Assembly (NCBI RefSeq): GCF_018129065.1
Contig: NZ_JAAEDM010000005.1
Span: forward strand, 62,001-126,000
From: Neoroseomonas soli
GTDB taxonomy: Bacteria; Pseudomonadota; Alphaproteobacteria; Acetobacterales; Acetobacteraceae
Direction of reading: 5' to 3'
Length of the DNA: 64,000 nucleotides
Position 1 is the first letter of the stretch. Each line of letters opens with the position of its first letter. The notes beneath the pieces were generated by a model. It was not told the origin of the DNA, did not search any database, and saw nothing but the letters and a program-made list of their open reading frames with translations. Positions 26,665 to 36,458 of this stretch are shown one piece after another. The translations under genes were made by a program, and so were the position numbers.

Positions 26665-27057
26665 GTGCGATCGGCGATCTGCGGGGCGGTGGCGGTGGCG
26701 GCTGTGCTGGGCGCGGATCCGGCCGCGGCCGCCTGCGTCCAGGTCGGCCGCCACAACGAGGCGCGCAACGACGCCGTCGCCTTCGCCGCCGGCGTGCAGC
26801 GCGAGGCGCGCATGCCGGTCGGCTACAGCGACGCCTGCGGGCCGGAGGTGCTGGTCAGCTTCATGGTGGTGGAACTTGCCGTCATCGCCGGGCGGGCGGG
26901 GCGGGGCTACCTCGTCACCTACGCCGTTACGGATGTGCGGGAGGGTGACTTCCGCCCGGAGATGGGCGCCACCTGGGGCATGGACCGCACCCAGGCGTTG
27001 CTGGATGCGGGCCGTTCGGCCGGGGCGGGGATCCGCGCGCGGACGCCCCGGGATTAG
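26665..27057 (+). CDS. Small secreted hypothetical protein on the strand opposite the phage module
   Basis: 130 residues from GTG 26665, preceded at five bases by GAGGGAGG. A signal peptide is visible (A-I-C-G-A-V-A-V-A-A-V-L-G-A-D-P-A-A-A-A with cleavage near residue 23). The mature part begins C-V-Q-V-G-R-H-N-E and keeps one further Cys. Third-codon positions are almost entirely G or C, as in real genes of this genome. The frame stays open far upstream, but that section is antisense to the endolysin/spanin genes. No family was recognised. It sits between the endolysin and tail genes but runs against them, so it may be a later insertion or a host-expressed extra gene. Confidence 0.6.
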   Translation: MRSAICGAVAVAAVLGADPAAAACVQVGRHNEARNDAVAFAAGVQREARMPVGYSDACGPEVLVSFMVVELAVIAGRAGRGYLVTYAVTDVREGDFRPEMGATWGMDRTQALLDAGRSAGAGIRARTPRD

Positions 27058-27063
27058 CCAGTC

Positions 27064-27441
27064 TCAGTCCGCGACGATCGACAGGCTTTCCGCCGGCACG
27101 GTGACGGAACCGGGGGCGTTCAGCGTGGCGGGCGTGCCAAGCGCACCCCAGGCCAGCGCATTGCCGCCCGCGACGGCATCGAACAGGCCGAGATGGGTGA
27201 GCGTGCCGACGCCGGCGGTGAAGGCGAAGCGCACCGGCGCCGCATTGCGCTGCGTGCCGCTGCCGGTGAAGGCGACCGGCTGGCGGGCATAGCCTGTGGC
27301 GGCGGCCGGCTCGCCGGTCAGGCCGGCGGCATCGGTGCCGCCGGTGCCGAGGGCGGCCCAGGCTGCCACCGGCAGGCTGGGCTGGCGGCCGACGAGGGCG
27401 CGGGCGAGCAGGTTCTTGGCGTAGTCGGTCAGGGCGGTCAT
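27064..27441 (-). CDS. Putative phage tail-type small protein
   Basis: 125 residues. It opens T-A-L-T-D-Y-A-K-N-L-L-A-R-A-L and continues with Gly/Ala/Thr-rich short strands such as F-A-F-T-A-G-V-G-T-L-T-H-L-G-L-F-D-A. This composition is typical of phage tail-fibre or tail-associated proteins, where the T-H-L-G-L-F-D-A pattern recurs. No transmembrane or signal segment is predicted. It lies 31 bases downstream of the tailspike gene on the same strand and ends just after the convergent small secreted gene. It is inferred to be part of the tail module; a precise role cannot be given. Confidence 0.65.
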   Translation of the reverse strand: MTALTDYAKNLLARALVGRQPSLPVAAWAALGTGGTDAAGLTGEPAAATGYARQPVAFTGSGTQRNAAPVRFAFTAGVGTLTHLGLFDAVAGGNALAWGALGTPATLNAPGSVTVPAESLSIVAD

Positions 27442-27472
27442 GGCTGTCGGTTCCTTCGCTGCGTGTGCCGGG

Positions 27473-29410
27473 TCAGCTCACCACCGCGCCGTCCGGCCAG
27501 CGCCAGTAGGTGCCGTCGCTGATCGCGAAGCGCTTGTTCGCCGTGCCGTCCGAGACATGGACGACGCAGCGCACGAAGGTCGATGCCGAGGGCAGCGCCG
27601 CCACCGTGTAGGACGGCAACTGGAACGGCGCCGTGCTCTGCACCGGCGCCGTGCCCTTCGGCGCGAGCTGCAGGGTGATGTTCGTGTCGCTGCCCTGCGC
27701 CGCGAGCTGCGGCTGTCCGCCCGAGGCTGTGCCGGTGGCGCGCAGGTAGTTCACCGGCGTGGCGGAGGCGCTGACCTCGAAGGCGGTGCCGGATCGCGCC
27801 TGCAGCCGCAGCGTGCCGGTGCCCTTCGCCGCGACGGAGAGCGGGATGTTCGCGTCGGCCCCGTTCGCCGCCAGGCTGACGATGCCGCCCGCCGCCGCGC
27901 CCGAGGCGAGGACCCGGTTCACCGAATTCGCCGGCGTGTTCACCTGGAAGCCGTGCGCGCCGTTCGCCGCGCCGAGGGTGACGGTGCCGGCGGCGTCGGC
28001 GCGCAGCACCTCCGTCCCCGCCGCGGCGGCGGCGAGCGCATTGGCCGCCGGCGCGAAGAGGCCGGTGTCCTCGGTGCCGAGCATCACGCCGGGCCGGTCC
28101 ACGCGCCCCGCCGGCCCGGCCAGCGCGACATGGCCATTGGTGCCGGCATTCGCCGCCGGTCCGCCATTGCCGTTGCCGAGCAGCGCGGGGCTGCCCAGGA
28201 ACACCTTGTTCGGCGTGCCGGAGGCGACGTTGGCGACATGGACCGCCGCCGAGCCGTCATTGAGCTGGTTGTAGCGCTCGGCGCGGAAGGAGAAGACGTC
28301 GATCCGGTTGCCCGTGCCGTTGATGCGGACGGCGTTGCTCTCCACGGCGTCCACGCGGAGGTTGCCGACCTGGATCTTCGCGTTGTTGCCGTCGATGCGG
28401 ATGCCGGCCGCGCCGGTGAGCGCCGCGCCACCGGAATTCCACAGCTCGCCCTGCGTGGTGGCGTTGGCGATCTGGCCTTCCACGCCATTGCCGTCCACCC
28501 AGATGCCGACCTGCGCGAAGTCCGTGTAGAGGCTGCCGACGTAGAACTTGGTCGTCACGCCGTTCGCTGAGGAAGCGAAGCGCAGCACCGATCGCGCGCC
28601 GAGGACGAAGATGTCGTCGAGGAAGACGCCGTCCACCCGCCGGAACACCAGCGCATCCTGGTTCTGCTGCTGCCAGCGCACGACGAAGTCGTTCGCGGTG
28701 ACGAAGGTCCAGAGGTGCAGGTGATGGATGCGACCGATGTCGAGCGCGCGGTCGATCTCGATGCCGGTGGCATAGACCTGGCCGCGCATTCGCTGGACGT
28801 TGAAGCGGCCGGAATTGTCGCACCAGATGCCGCGGTTCACGCCGCAGAGGAAGACGTTCTCGAAATCCACCGCGCCCAGGCAGTCCTGCACGCGGAAGAC
28901 GAAGTCGTAATTGGTGGGCGCCCAGCTCGCATTGAGCGCTGCCGAATGCTGCTGCCGCACCGCGAGGTCGCGCACCGCCGAGCCGCGCGCGGCGATGCCT
29001 GTGAAGGTGAAGGGGGTGAAGCCGGTCTGGTCGATGGTCAGCCAGGTGCCCGCGGCGACGTTCGGCCCCTCGGTGAAGCCGGCGCCCTGGAAGACGACGG
29101 CGACGCCGGAGACGACGATCGGGCTCGCGATCCGATAGGCGCGCGGGCCGAAGAGCAGCACGCCGCCGCCGGTCGCCGCCAGCGCGTCCACCGCGGCCTG
29201 GATGGCGGGCGCGTCGTTGGTCACGCCGTCGCCGACGGCGCCGTATTCGCGCACATGCACCGGGCGGTCGGCGAGCAACCCGGCGCGCAACTGCGCGAGC
29301 GAGGCGCGCCGCGTCGTGGCGGCGGCGCCACTGCCCTGCACCAGCGGCAGGGTGTCGGCGTCGGCTGCGGAGGCGATGACGGGCAGGGCGCTGATCTTGG
29401 TGTCGGACAT
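27473..29410 (-). CDS. Tailspike-like protein with pectate-lyase/GH28-type beta-helix
   Basis: 645 residues. The N-terminal M-S-D-T-K-I-S-A-L-P segment resembles phage tail head-binding starts. Near residue 55 the motif V-R-E-Y-G-A-V-G-D-G-V-T-N-D-A-P-A-I-Q-A-A marks the start of a pectate_lyase_3-type right-handed beta-helix (~50-400), the fold of phage tailspike depolymerases. The C-terminal part (~400-645) is built of Ala/Gly-rich repeats. These carry recurrent A-x-G-x-x-x-I-x-L-x-x-x-A-K-G-T-G/A strands (three copies between ~500 and 610), like trimeric fibre shafts. Such proteins bind and often cleave host capsule or exopolysaccharide. The residues needed to prove enzyme activity cannot be assigned by eye. 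Confidence 0.78.
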   Translation of the reverse strand: MSDTKISALPVIASAADADTLPLVQGSGAAATTRRASLAQLRAGLLADRPVHVREYGAVGDGVTNDAPAIQAAVDALAATGGGVLLFGPRAYRIASPIVVSGVAVVFQGAGFTEGPNVAAGTWLTIDQTGFTPFTFTGIAARGSAVRDLAVRQQHSAALNASWAPTNYDFVFRVQDCLGAVDFENVFLCGVNRGIWCDNSGRFNVQRMRGQVYATGIEIDRALDIGRIHHLHLWTFVTANDFVVRWQQQNQDALVFRRVDGVFLDDIFVLGARSVLRFASSANGVTTKFYVGSLYTDFAQVGIWVDGNGVEGQIANATTQGELWNSGGAALTGAAGIRIDGNNAKIQVGNLRVDAVESNAVRINGTGNRIDVFSFRAERYNQLNDGSAAVHVANVASGTPNKVFLGSPALLGNGNGGPAANAGTNGHVALAGPAGRVDRPGVMLGTEDTGLFAPAANALAAAAAGTEVLRADAAGTVTLGAANGAHGFQVNTPANSVNRVLASGAAAGGIVSLAANGADANIPLSVAAKGTGTLRLQARSGTAFEVSASATPVNYLRATGTASGGQPQLAAQGSDTNITLQLAPKGTAPVQSTAPFQLPSYTVAALPSASTFVRCVVHVSDGTANKRFAISDGTYWRWPDGAVVS

Positions 29411-29452
29411 GGGGTCTCTCTCTCGCTGTGGGGCGGGATGGGGCGGGGCGGG

Positions 29453-30103
29453 CTAGAGGAGGAGAAGGGCGCCGTTCTCGAGCAGCAGCGACCCGCCCGC
29501 CTCGATGAGCAGGCGCGGCGGCTGGGCCACGGCGAAGGGAGGGGAAAACGTGGCGAGCGTCGGATCCCCCGTCTCGATCACGCGGATGCGGTAGCCGCCT
29601 GCCGGCGGCGGCGCGATGAAGGTCGTGCTGGCGCGGCCGCCGGCGACGGCGACGGTCTTCGCCGGCACGACATCGACGCCGGCCGAGTTGCGCAGGCTGA
29701 ACGTCACCTGCGTGACGGGCCCCGTGATGGTGGCGCCGACCGGCAGCGGGTCGTTCGCGAACAGGAGCGCCGGCAGCGCATCGAGTTGGATCGCCCGCGC
29801 GGCCGCGGCGGCGGAGAGCATCACGTCCACCCGCAGCGTCGCCGAGCGCAGCAGGGCCGGCGTGCTGCCCGACCCGTCCACCGTCACGCCCGAGCCAGGC
29901 AGCGTGCCGCCGCGGATCGGCACCATGGCGGTGGCGTCCGCTGCCTGCACGATGACGATGTCGCCAGGCAGAAGGTACGTGGCCGCCGCCGCGAAGTAGC
30001 CGGGCGCGAGTACCGTGGCGCGGTCGTCCGCCGTCCGGTAGTGCCAGAGGGTGAAGCCGTTGGCGGAGGTCAGGGCCGAGAGTTCGCTGACGGAAAAGGA
30101 CAT
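29453..30103 (-). CDS. Hypothetical phage-tail-module protein
   Basis: 216 residues from ATG 30103, which has GAGGAG seven bases upstream; an in-frame Met 16 codons earlier lacks such a site. The first ~90 residues (F-S-V-S-E-L-S-A-L-T-S-A-N-G-F-T-L-W-H-Y-R-T) look like a compact beta-domain found at the end of phage tail genes. The rest is a beta-rich Ig-like region (V-T-F-S-L-R-N-S-A-G-V-D-V), ending in a Leu-rich tail G-A-L-L-L-L. It is the promoter-proximal gene of the - strand phage module, 42 bases before the tailspike. I do not recognise a named family, so tail association is by context and composition. Confidence 0.6.
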   Translation of the reverse strand: MSFSVSELSALTSANGFTLWHYRTADDRATVLAPGYFAAAATYLLPGDIVIVQAADATAMVPIRGGTLPGSGVTVDGSGSTPALLRSATLRVDVMLSAAAAARAIQLDALPALLFANDPLPVGATITGPVTQVTFSLRNSAGVDVVPAKTVAVAGGRASTTFIAPPPAGGYRIRVIETGDPTLATFSPPFAVAQPPRLLIEAGGSLLLENGALLLL

Positions 30104-30244
30104 GCGGGGCTCCTCGGCCGCCCCCCAGGCGACGGGCGCGCGCAGGCGCACCGCCGCCGGGGGCGGGGTGTTCGGGGGGATTGGGCTGTTGGGATGGCCG
30201 GAAGGGGAGCGCGCCGGACGCAGTTCACCCCTTGGTGCGGCGTG

Positions 30245-30272
30245 ACTACAGGAACATTACCCCAGACGTCAA
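30245..30272 (-). promoter_or_regulatory. Candidate sigma-70-type promoter for the phage tail/lysis module
   Basis: On the - strand TTGACG (30267-30272) and TGTAGT (30245-30250) are separated by 16 bases. The -35 box matches the consensus at five of six positions and the -10 box at four of six. It lies in a locally AT-rich patch about 140 bases upstream of the first - strand phage gene. No operator was recognised. Confidence 0.4.
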
Positions 30273-30376
30273 GGGAAAAATTCCTAGTTGCCGCCGCGCG
30301 CGCGGGGGATGGCAGCCGCGTCGCGCGTGGCTACTCTGCGCGCCATCCGCCGAACGCTGCCCGAGGGACCGCGCCG

Positions 30377-31471
30377 ATGCTCCGACGCCTCTTGCCGCTG
30401 CTCGCCCTGCTGCTTTCTGCCCTGCCGGCAGCGGCGCAGGAGCGCGTGCTGAACGTCTACAACTGGTCCGACTACATCGACCCCTACGCGGTCGCACGCT
30501 TCACGCGGGAGACCGGCATCCGCGTCCGCTACGACGTGTACGACAGCCTCGAGACGCTGGAGGGCAAGCTCTCGGCGGGCCGCTCCGGCTACGACATCGT
30601 GGTGCCGACCAGCGAACCGACCTTCGCCCGCCTGGTGCGCGCCGGCGCTCTGCGGCCGCTCGACCGGGCGGCGATCCCGAACTGGCGCAACCTCGACCCC
30701 GTGCTGATGGAGCGCGTTGCCGCCATCGACCCGGGCAACCGGCACGGGGCGATCTATCTCTGGGGCACGGTCGGGCTCGGCATACGCACCGACCGCGTGC
30801 GCGCGGCGCTGGGGCCGGACGTGGCGCTCGACAGCCTCGATATCCTGCTGAAGCCGGAGAACGCGGCGCGCCTTGCCCGCTGCGGCATCATGGTGATGGA
30901 CAGCCCGACGGACGTGCTGCCCTCCGTGCTGCGCTGGCTCGGACGCGACCCGAACGGCAGCACGGCGGAAGACTACCGCGCCGCCGAGCAGGCGCTGATG
31001 GGCATCCGCCGGCATGTGCGCACCATCATCGCCTCCGGCTCCATCCTCGATGCGCTGGCGACCGGGGAAGCCTGCGTCGCGCTGACCTATTCCGGCGATG
31101 TCATCCAGGCCCAGGCCCGCGCACGCGAGGCCAGCCGCGGCGTCGAGATCGGCTACGTCATGCCGCGCGAGGGCGCGCAGCTCTGGTTCGACATGCTCGC
31201 CATCCCAGCCGATGCGCCGAACCCGGAGGCCGCGCAGGCCTTCATCGACTTCCTGCTGCGGCCCGACGTCATGGCCGGGATCACCAGCCACGTGCGGTAC
31301 CCGAATGCCGTACCGGCCAGCCGCCCGCTGGTGGCCGAGGCGGTGCGCAGCGACCCCAACGTCTTCCCTTCCGCCGAGGCGCTGTCGCGCACCTTCGTCG
31401 CCGGCACCCCGCCGCGGGACGCCGAGCGCGCCCGCACCCGCCTGTGGTCGCGCTTCAAGGCGGGGCGTTGA
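30377..31471 (+). CDS. potF: Polyamine ABC transporter substrate-binding protein (PotF-like)
   Basis: 364 residues from ATG 30377 with GAGGGA upstream. A Sec signal peptide (L-L-P-L-L-A-L-L-L-S-A-L-P-A-A-A) is cleaved before Q-E-R-V. The mature N-terminus L-N-V-Y-N-W-S-D-Y-I-D-P is the spermidine/putrescine-binding signature. It is followed by V-R-Y-D-V-Y-D-S-L-E-T-L-E-G-K-L and V-P-T-S-E-P-T-F. As the periplasmic receptor it would deliver putrescine or a related polyamine to the permeases encoded downstream. It is translationally coupled to the ATPase gene (TTGA overlap). Assignment to putrescine rather than spermidine is by overall likeness only. A longer frame extends upstream across the divergent spacer but has no gene-like content. 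Confidence 0.87.
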   Translation: MLRRLLPLLALLLSALPAAAQERVLNVYNWSDYIDPYAVARFTRETGIRVRYDVYDSLETLEGKLSAGRSGYDIVVPTSEPTFARLVRAGALRPLDRAAIPNWRNLDPVLMERVAAIDPGNRHGAIYLWGTVGLGIRTDRVRAALGPDVALDSLDILLKPENAARLARCGIMVMDSPTDVLPSVLRWLGRDPNGSTAEDYRAAEQALMGIRRHVRTIIASGSILDALATGEACVALTYSGDVIQAQARAREASRGVEIGYVMPREGAQLWFDMLAIPADAPNPEAAQAFIDFLLRPDVMAGITSHVRYPNAVPASRPLVAEAVRSDPNVFPSAEALSRTFVAGTPPRDAERARTRLWSRFKAGR

Positions 31472-32511
31472 AGCCGCTGCTCCGCGCCGAGGCGCTGACC
31501 AAGCGCTTTGGCGGCACCCTCGCGCTGGACGCGCTCGACCTTGAGATCGCCGAGGGCGAGTTCTTCGCGCTTCTCGGCGGATCGGGTTCCGGCAAATCCA
31601 CCCTGCTGCGCATCATCGCCGGCTTCGAGACACCGGATTCCGGCCGCCTCCTGCTCGACGGCCACGACATCGCCGCCACGCCGCCCTGGGCGCGGCCGGT
31701 GAACATGATGTTCCAGTCCTACGCGCTGTTCCCGCACATGAATGTGGCGGACAACGTCGCCTATGGGCTTCGGCGCGCCGGCGTCGCGCGCGCCGACGTC
31801 ACGGGCCGCGTGGCATCGGCGCTCGCCATGGTCGGCCTCTCGGGCTTCGAGCGACGCAAGCCGCACCAGCTCTCCGGCGGGCAGCGGCAGCGCGTGGCGC
31901 TCGCACGTTCCCTGGTGATGCGTCCCCGCCTGCTGCTGCTAGACGAACCGCTCGGCGCCCTCGACGCCGGGCTGCGCGAACGCACCGGCTTCGAACTCCG
32001 TGCCCTTCAGCGCGAGACCGGCGCCGCCTTCGTCATGGTGACTCACGACCAGGAGGAGGCGCTCGCGCTCGCCGACCGCGTCGCCCTGCTGGACGGCGGG
32101 CGCATCGCCCAGGTCGGCGCGCCGCGCGCCATCTACGAGCGTCCGGCCTCCCGCTTCGTGGCGCGCTTCCTTGGCGCGGCCAACGTGCTGGAAGGCCGCG
32201 CGATGGAAGGGCGCTTCGACAGCGCCGAAGCCGGCGCGACCTTCGCCGGTGACATTCCGGCCCACACTGCGGCCATCGCGCTGCGGCCCGAACGCATTCG
32301 CGTCGCCGTCGCCGCCGAGGGAGCCAATACCGCCCGTGGCGTGGTGGAGGACGTCGCCTTCCGCGGCGACGACTCCCTGGTGCTGGTGCGCCTGACCGGA
32401 GGCGCCACCCTGCGCGTCGCCCATGCCGAGGAAGACGGGGCGCCGCCGATGCGCGGTGCAGACGTCTACCTCGCCTGGGACGCGGAAGCCGTGGTGGCGC
32501 TGCCGGCATGA
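31468..32511 (+). CDS. potG: Polyamine ABC transporter ATP-binding protein (PotG/PotA-like)
   Basis: 347 residues; the TTG at 31468 overlaps the potF stop by four bases and starts directly before [13 protein letters not shown]. Walker [10 protein letters not shown] near 40, Q-loop with [12 protein letters not shown], signature L-S-G-G-Q-R-Q-R, Walker [13 protein letters not shown] and the switch His in V-T-H-D-Q-E-E-A are all intact. The C-terminal ~100 residues form a TOBE-type regulatory domain ([10 protein letters not shown]). It powers uptake through the two membrane proteins encoded next. A 139-base spacer with a double hairpin separates it from potH. Confidence 0.9.
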   Translation: MKPLLRAEALTKRFGGTLALDALDLEIAEGEFFALLGGSGSGKSTLLRIIAGFETPDSGRLLLDGHDIAATPPWARPVNMMFQSYALFPHMNVADNVAYGLRRAGVARADVTGRVASALAMVGLSGFERRKPHQLSGGQRQRVALARSLVMRPRLLLLDEPLGALDAGLRERTGFELRALQRETGAAFVMVTHDQEEALALADRVALLDGGRIAQVGAPRAIYERPASRFVARFLGAANVLEGRAMEGRFDSAEAGATFAGDIPAHTAAIALRPERIRVAVAAEGANTARGVVEDVAFRGDDSLVLVRLTGGATLRVAHAEEDGAPPMRGADVYLAWDAEAVVALPA

Positions 32512-32560
32512 GCGGCGACGGACAGGCACGGGAGGGACGCCGCGCCCTCCACACCCAAGG

Positions 32561-32624
32561 GCTCGATCGGGGAGGGCTCCACCCTCCCCGAACCCCTCGG
32601 GCCAAAGGCCGAAAGGCCTTTGGG
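32561..32624. repeat. Double-hairpin intergenic element between potG and potH
   Basis: Two adjacent perfect hairpins. Arms GGGGAGGG (32569-32576) and CCCTCCCC (32582-32589) enclose a 5-base loop. Arms CCAAAGGCC (32602-32610) and GGCCTTTGG (32615-32623) enclose a GAAA tetraloop (GNRA type). The element sits inside the transporter operon, so it could tune relative expression of the ATPase and permease genes or stabilise mRNA. It looks like a dispersed REP-type unit, but a second copy was not found in this window. Confidence 0.55.
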
Positions 32625-32650
32625 AACCAACACCCGGGGAGCACCGGGCC

Positions 32651-33481
32651 GTGAGGGGGCGACTGCTCCTTCTCGCGCCCGCATGGGGTTGGCTGCTGCT
32701 GTTCGTCGCGGCGCCGGCAGCCATCCTGGCGGCCATTGCCCTGGCGGAATCCGACCCCGGTGTGCCGCCCTTCCGCCTGGCGCTATCGGCCACGGGCTTC
32801 GCGACGCTGACGGAGGACACCTACTACCTCGACGCCCTCCTGACGGCCCTGCGCGTCGCGGCCACGACGGCGGCGCTCTGCCTGCTCATCGCCTATCCCA
32901 TGGCCATGGGCATCGCCCGCGCGGCGCCGCGGCGGCGCGTGATCCTGCTCGCCCTGCTGATGCTGCCGTTCTGGACCGGCTTCCTGCTGCGCGTCGGCGC
33001 CTGGATCGGCCTGCTGCGCGACGAGGGCTGGATCAACGGCATGCTCCAGGCCGCCGGCCTGACCGACGCCCCGCTGACGCTGCTCTACACTGAGGGCGCC
33101 ATGATCGCGGGCATGGTCCACGCCTACCTGCCCTTCGCGGTGCTGCCGCTCTTCGCTGCCTTCCTGCGCCTTGATCCGTCACTGGGAGAGGCGGCGGCGG
33201 ATCTCGGCGCGCGACCGGCAATCGCCTTCCTGACGGTGACCCTGCCGGTTACGGCGCCGGCGGCGGCGGCGGCCTTCCTGCTCGTCTTCATCCCGGCGGC
33301 GGGGGAATACGTCATCCCCGAACTGATGGGGCCGCCCGAGGCGCAGCTCGTCGGCCGCGTCCTCTGGCAGGAATTCTTCCAGAACCGGGACTGGCCGGTC
33401 GCGGCGGCACTCGCCCTCGCGCTGCTGGTCCTGCTTCTGGTCCCGATCCGGCTCTTCCAGCGGCTCGAGGCGCGCACATGA
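32651..33481 (+). CDS. potH: Polyamine ABC transporter permease (PotH/PotB-like)
   Basis: 276 residues from GTG 32651; the frame is open further upstream, but that part crosses the double-hairpin spacer and the end of potG. An N-terminal membrane helix (L-L-L-L-A-P-A-W-G-W-L-L-L-F-V-A-A-P) is followed by five more. The permease EAA loop reads L-G-E-A-A-A-D-L-G-A-R-P-A-I-A-F near 181, the site that docks on the ATPase. The sequence F-I-P-A-A-G-E-Y-V-I-P-E-L-M-G is characteristic of PotB/PotH proteins. It forms the inner-membrane channel with PotI. Stop and next start overlap (ATGA). Confidence 0.88.
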   Translation: MRGRLLLLAPAWGWLLLFVAAPAAILAAIALAESDPGVPPFRLALSATGFATLTEDTYYLDALLTALRVAATTAALCLLIAYPMAMGIARAAPRRRVILLALLMLPFWTGFLLRVGAWIGLLRDEGWINGMLQAAGLTDAPLTLLYTEGAMIAGMVHAYLPFAVLPLFAAFLRLDPSLGEAAADLGARPAIAFLTVTLPVTAPAAAAAFLLVFIPAAGEYVIPELMGPPEAQLVGRVLWQEFFQNRDWPVAAALALALLVLLLVPIRLFQRLEART

Positions 33482-34272
33482 GCCACCATCGCCTGGTGAA
33501 GGCTGCGATGGTCGCCGGCTTTGCCTTCCTCTGGCTGCCGATCCTGCTGCTCGTCATCTATGCCTTCAGCGCGGACCGCATTCCCTTCCAGTGGGGCGGC
33601 TTCTCGCTGCGCTGGTTCCAGGCCCTGGCGGCGAACGAGCGCCTGGTGGAATCCGCGCTGCTCTCCCTGCGCGTCGCGGCCGGGGCGGCGACGCTGGCGG
33701 TGCTGCTGGGCGGCGCGGCCGGCTGGGCCCTGGCGCGCTTCGGCCCCTTTCGCGGCCGTGCCCTGTTCGGCGCGCTGATCGGCGCGCCGCTGGTGCTGCC
33801 GGAGGTGGTGACGGGCCTTTCCCTGCTGCTGCTCTTTGTCGCGCTGGACGCGCTGACCGGCTGGCCCGCCGGGCGCGGGGCGACCACGGTGCTGCTCGCC
33901 CATGCGACCCTCGGCGCTGCCTTCGTGGCCGTGGTGGTGCAGGCGAGGCTCGCCGAGTCCGACCGCAGCCTCGAGGAAGCGGCCATGGATCTCGGCGCCA
34001 CGCCCTTCACCGCGTTCCGCACCGTGACCCTGCCGCTGATCGCCCCGGCGCTCGCGGCGGGGTGGCTGCTGGCCTTCACCCTGTCCCTCGACGATGTGGT
34101 CATCGCCTCCTTCGTCTCGGGGCCGGCGGGGACGACGCTGCCCATGGCGCTGTTTTCCATGTTGCGACTGGGGCTGACGCCGGAGGTCAATGCCCTCGGC
34201 GCGGTCGTCGTGATCGCGGTGGGGGGCATGCTGGCCCTGGCGGCGCTGCTGCTCCGCCCCCGCAGGGGCTGA
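33478..34272 (+). CDS. potI: Polyamine ABC transporter permease (PotI/PotC-like)
   Basis: 264 residues with about six membrane helices; start overlaps the potH stop. The N-terminal segment ends with P-I-L-L-L-V-I-Y-A-F-S, then F-Q-W-G-G-F-S-L-R-W-F, both typical of PotC/PotI. The EAA loop is L-E-E-A-A-M-D-L-G-A-T-P near 163. The late motif F-T-L-S-L-D-D-V-V-I-A-S-F-V-S-G-P-G-type is present (S-L-D-D-V-V-I-A-S-F near 203). It completes a four-gene uptake system for polyamines with the receptor, ATPase and partner permease. The nearby downstream genes are unrelated, and no clear terminator was seen in the 55-base gap. Confidence 0.9.
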   Translation: MSHHRLVKAAMVAGFAFLWLPILLLVIYAFSADRIPFQWGGFSLRWFQALAANERLVESALLSLRVAAGAATLAVLLGGAAGWALARFGPFRGRALFGALIGAPLVLPEVVTGLSLLLLFVALDALTGWPAGRGATTVLLAHATLGAAFVAVVVQARLAESDRSLEEAAMDLGATPFTAFRTVTLPLIAPALAAGWLLAFTLSLDDVVIASFVSGPAGTTLPMALFSMLRLGLTPEVNALGAVVVIAVGGMLALAALLLRPRRG

Positions 34273-34327
34273 CCCGCATCCCGGCCGGGCCATGGTTTCG
34301 CCGCTATGTCGTGCCAAATTTTAGACT

Positions 34328-34687
34328 ATGCGACGATTCCTCCCGCTCCTCCTCCTGCTGGCAGGCTGCGCCGAGAACTGGGAACGGCCCGGCGCCACCG
34401 AGGCCGAGGCCGAGGCCGCCCAGGCCGAATGCACCGCCTGGGCGGCGCAGCAGGTGCCGCCCGCCCTGGTCTGGACCCAGACGGCGCCCGGCTACTGGGA
34501 ACGCCCGGAGCGCCGCTGCTTCAGCCGCCGGGGCCAGACCGAATGCGTCGTCCGCCCGGCGCGCTACCAGCCGCCCCAGTATGGCTGGGTGGATGCCAAT
34601 ACGGGCCCGCGCCGGGCCGCCCGCGCCGCCTGCCTGCAGGAGGGCGGGTGGACCTACCAGGGGCTGCGGCCGTTGCGGCTCTGGTAG
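34328..34687 (+). CDS. Small putative lipoprotein
   Basis: 119 residues. The N-terminus M-R-R-F-L-P-L-L-L-L-L-A-G-C is a lipoprotein signal with lipobox L-A-G-C (acylated Cys14). The mature chain is Ala/Glu-rich at first, then contains W, P and four further Cys residues (A-E-C-T-A-W, R-R-C-F, T-E-C-V-V, A-A-C-L), which could form two disulfides in the periplasm. It ends with an aromatic stretch G-G-W-T-Y-Q-G-L-R-P-L-R-L-W. No family was recognised. It is separated from potI by 55 bases that are locally AT-richer and could hold its own promoter. Confidence 0.7.
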   Translation: MRRFLPLLLLLAGCAENWERPGATEAEAEAAQAECTAWAAQQVPPALVWTQTAPGYWERPERRCFSRRGQTECVVRPARYQPPQYGWVDANTGPRRAARAACLQEGGWTYQGLRPLRLW

Positions 34688-34698
34688 GCACGGGTTGA

Positions 34699-36407
<1,709 letters not shown>

Positions 36408-36458
36408 GATCGGCAATCGGGCGCGTAGCGTGACCTTTTTCCGAGACCGGGCATCGCG

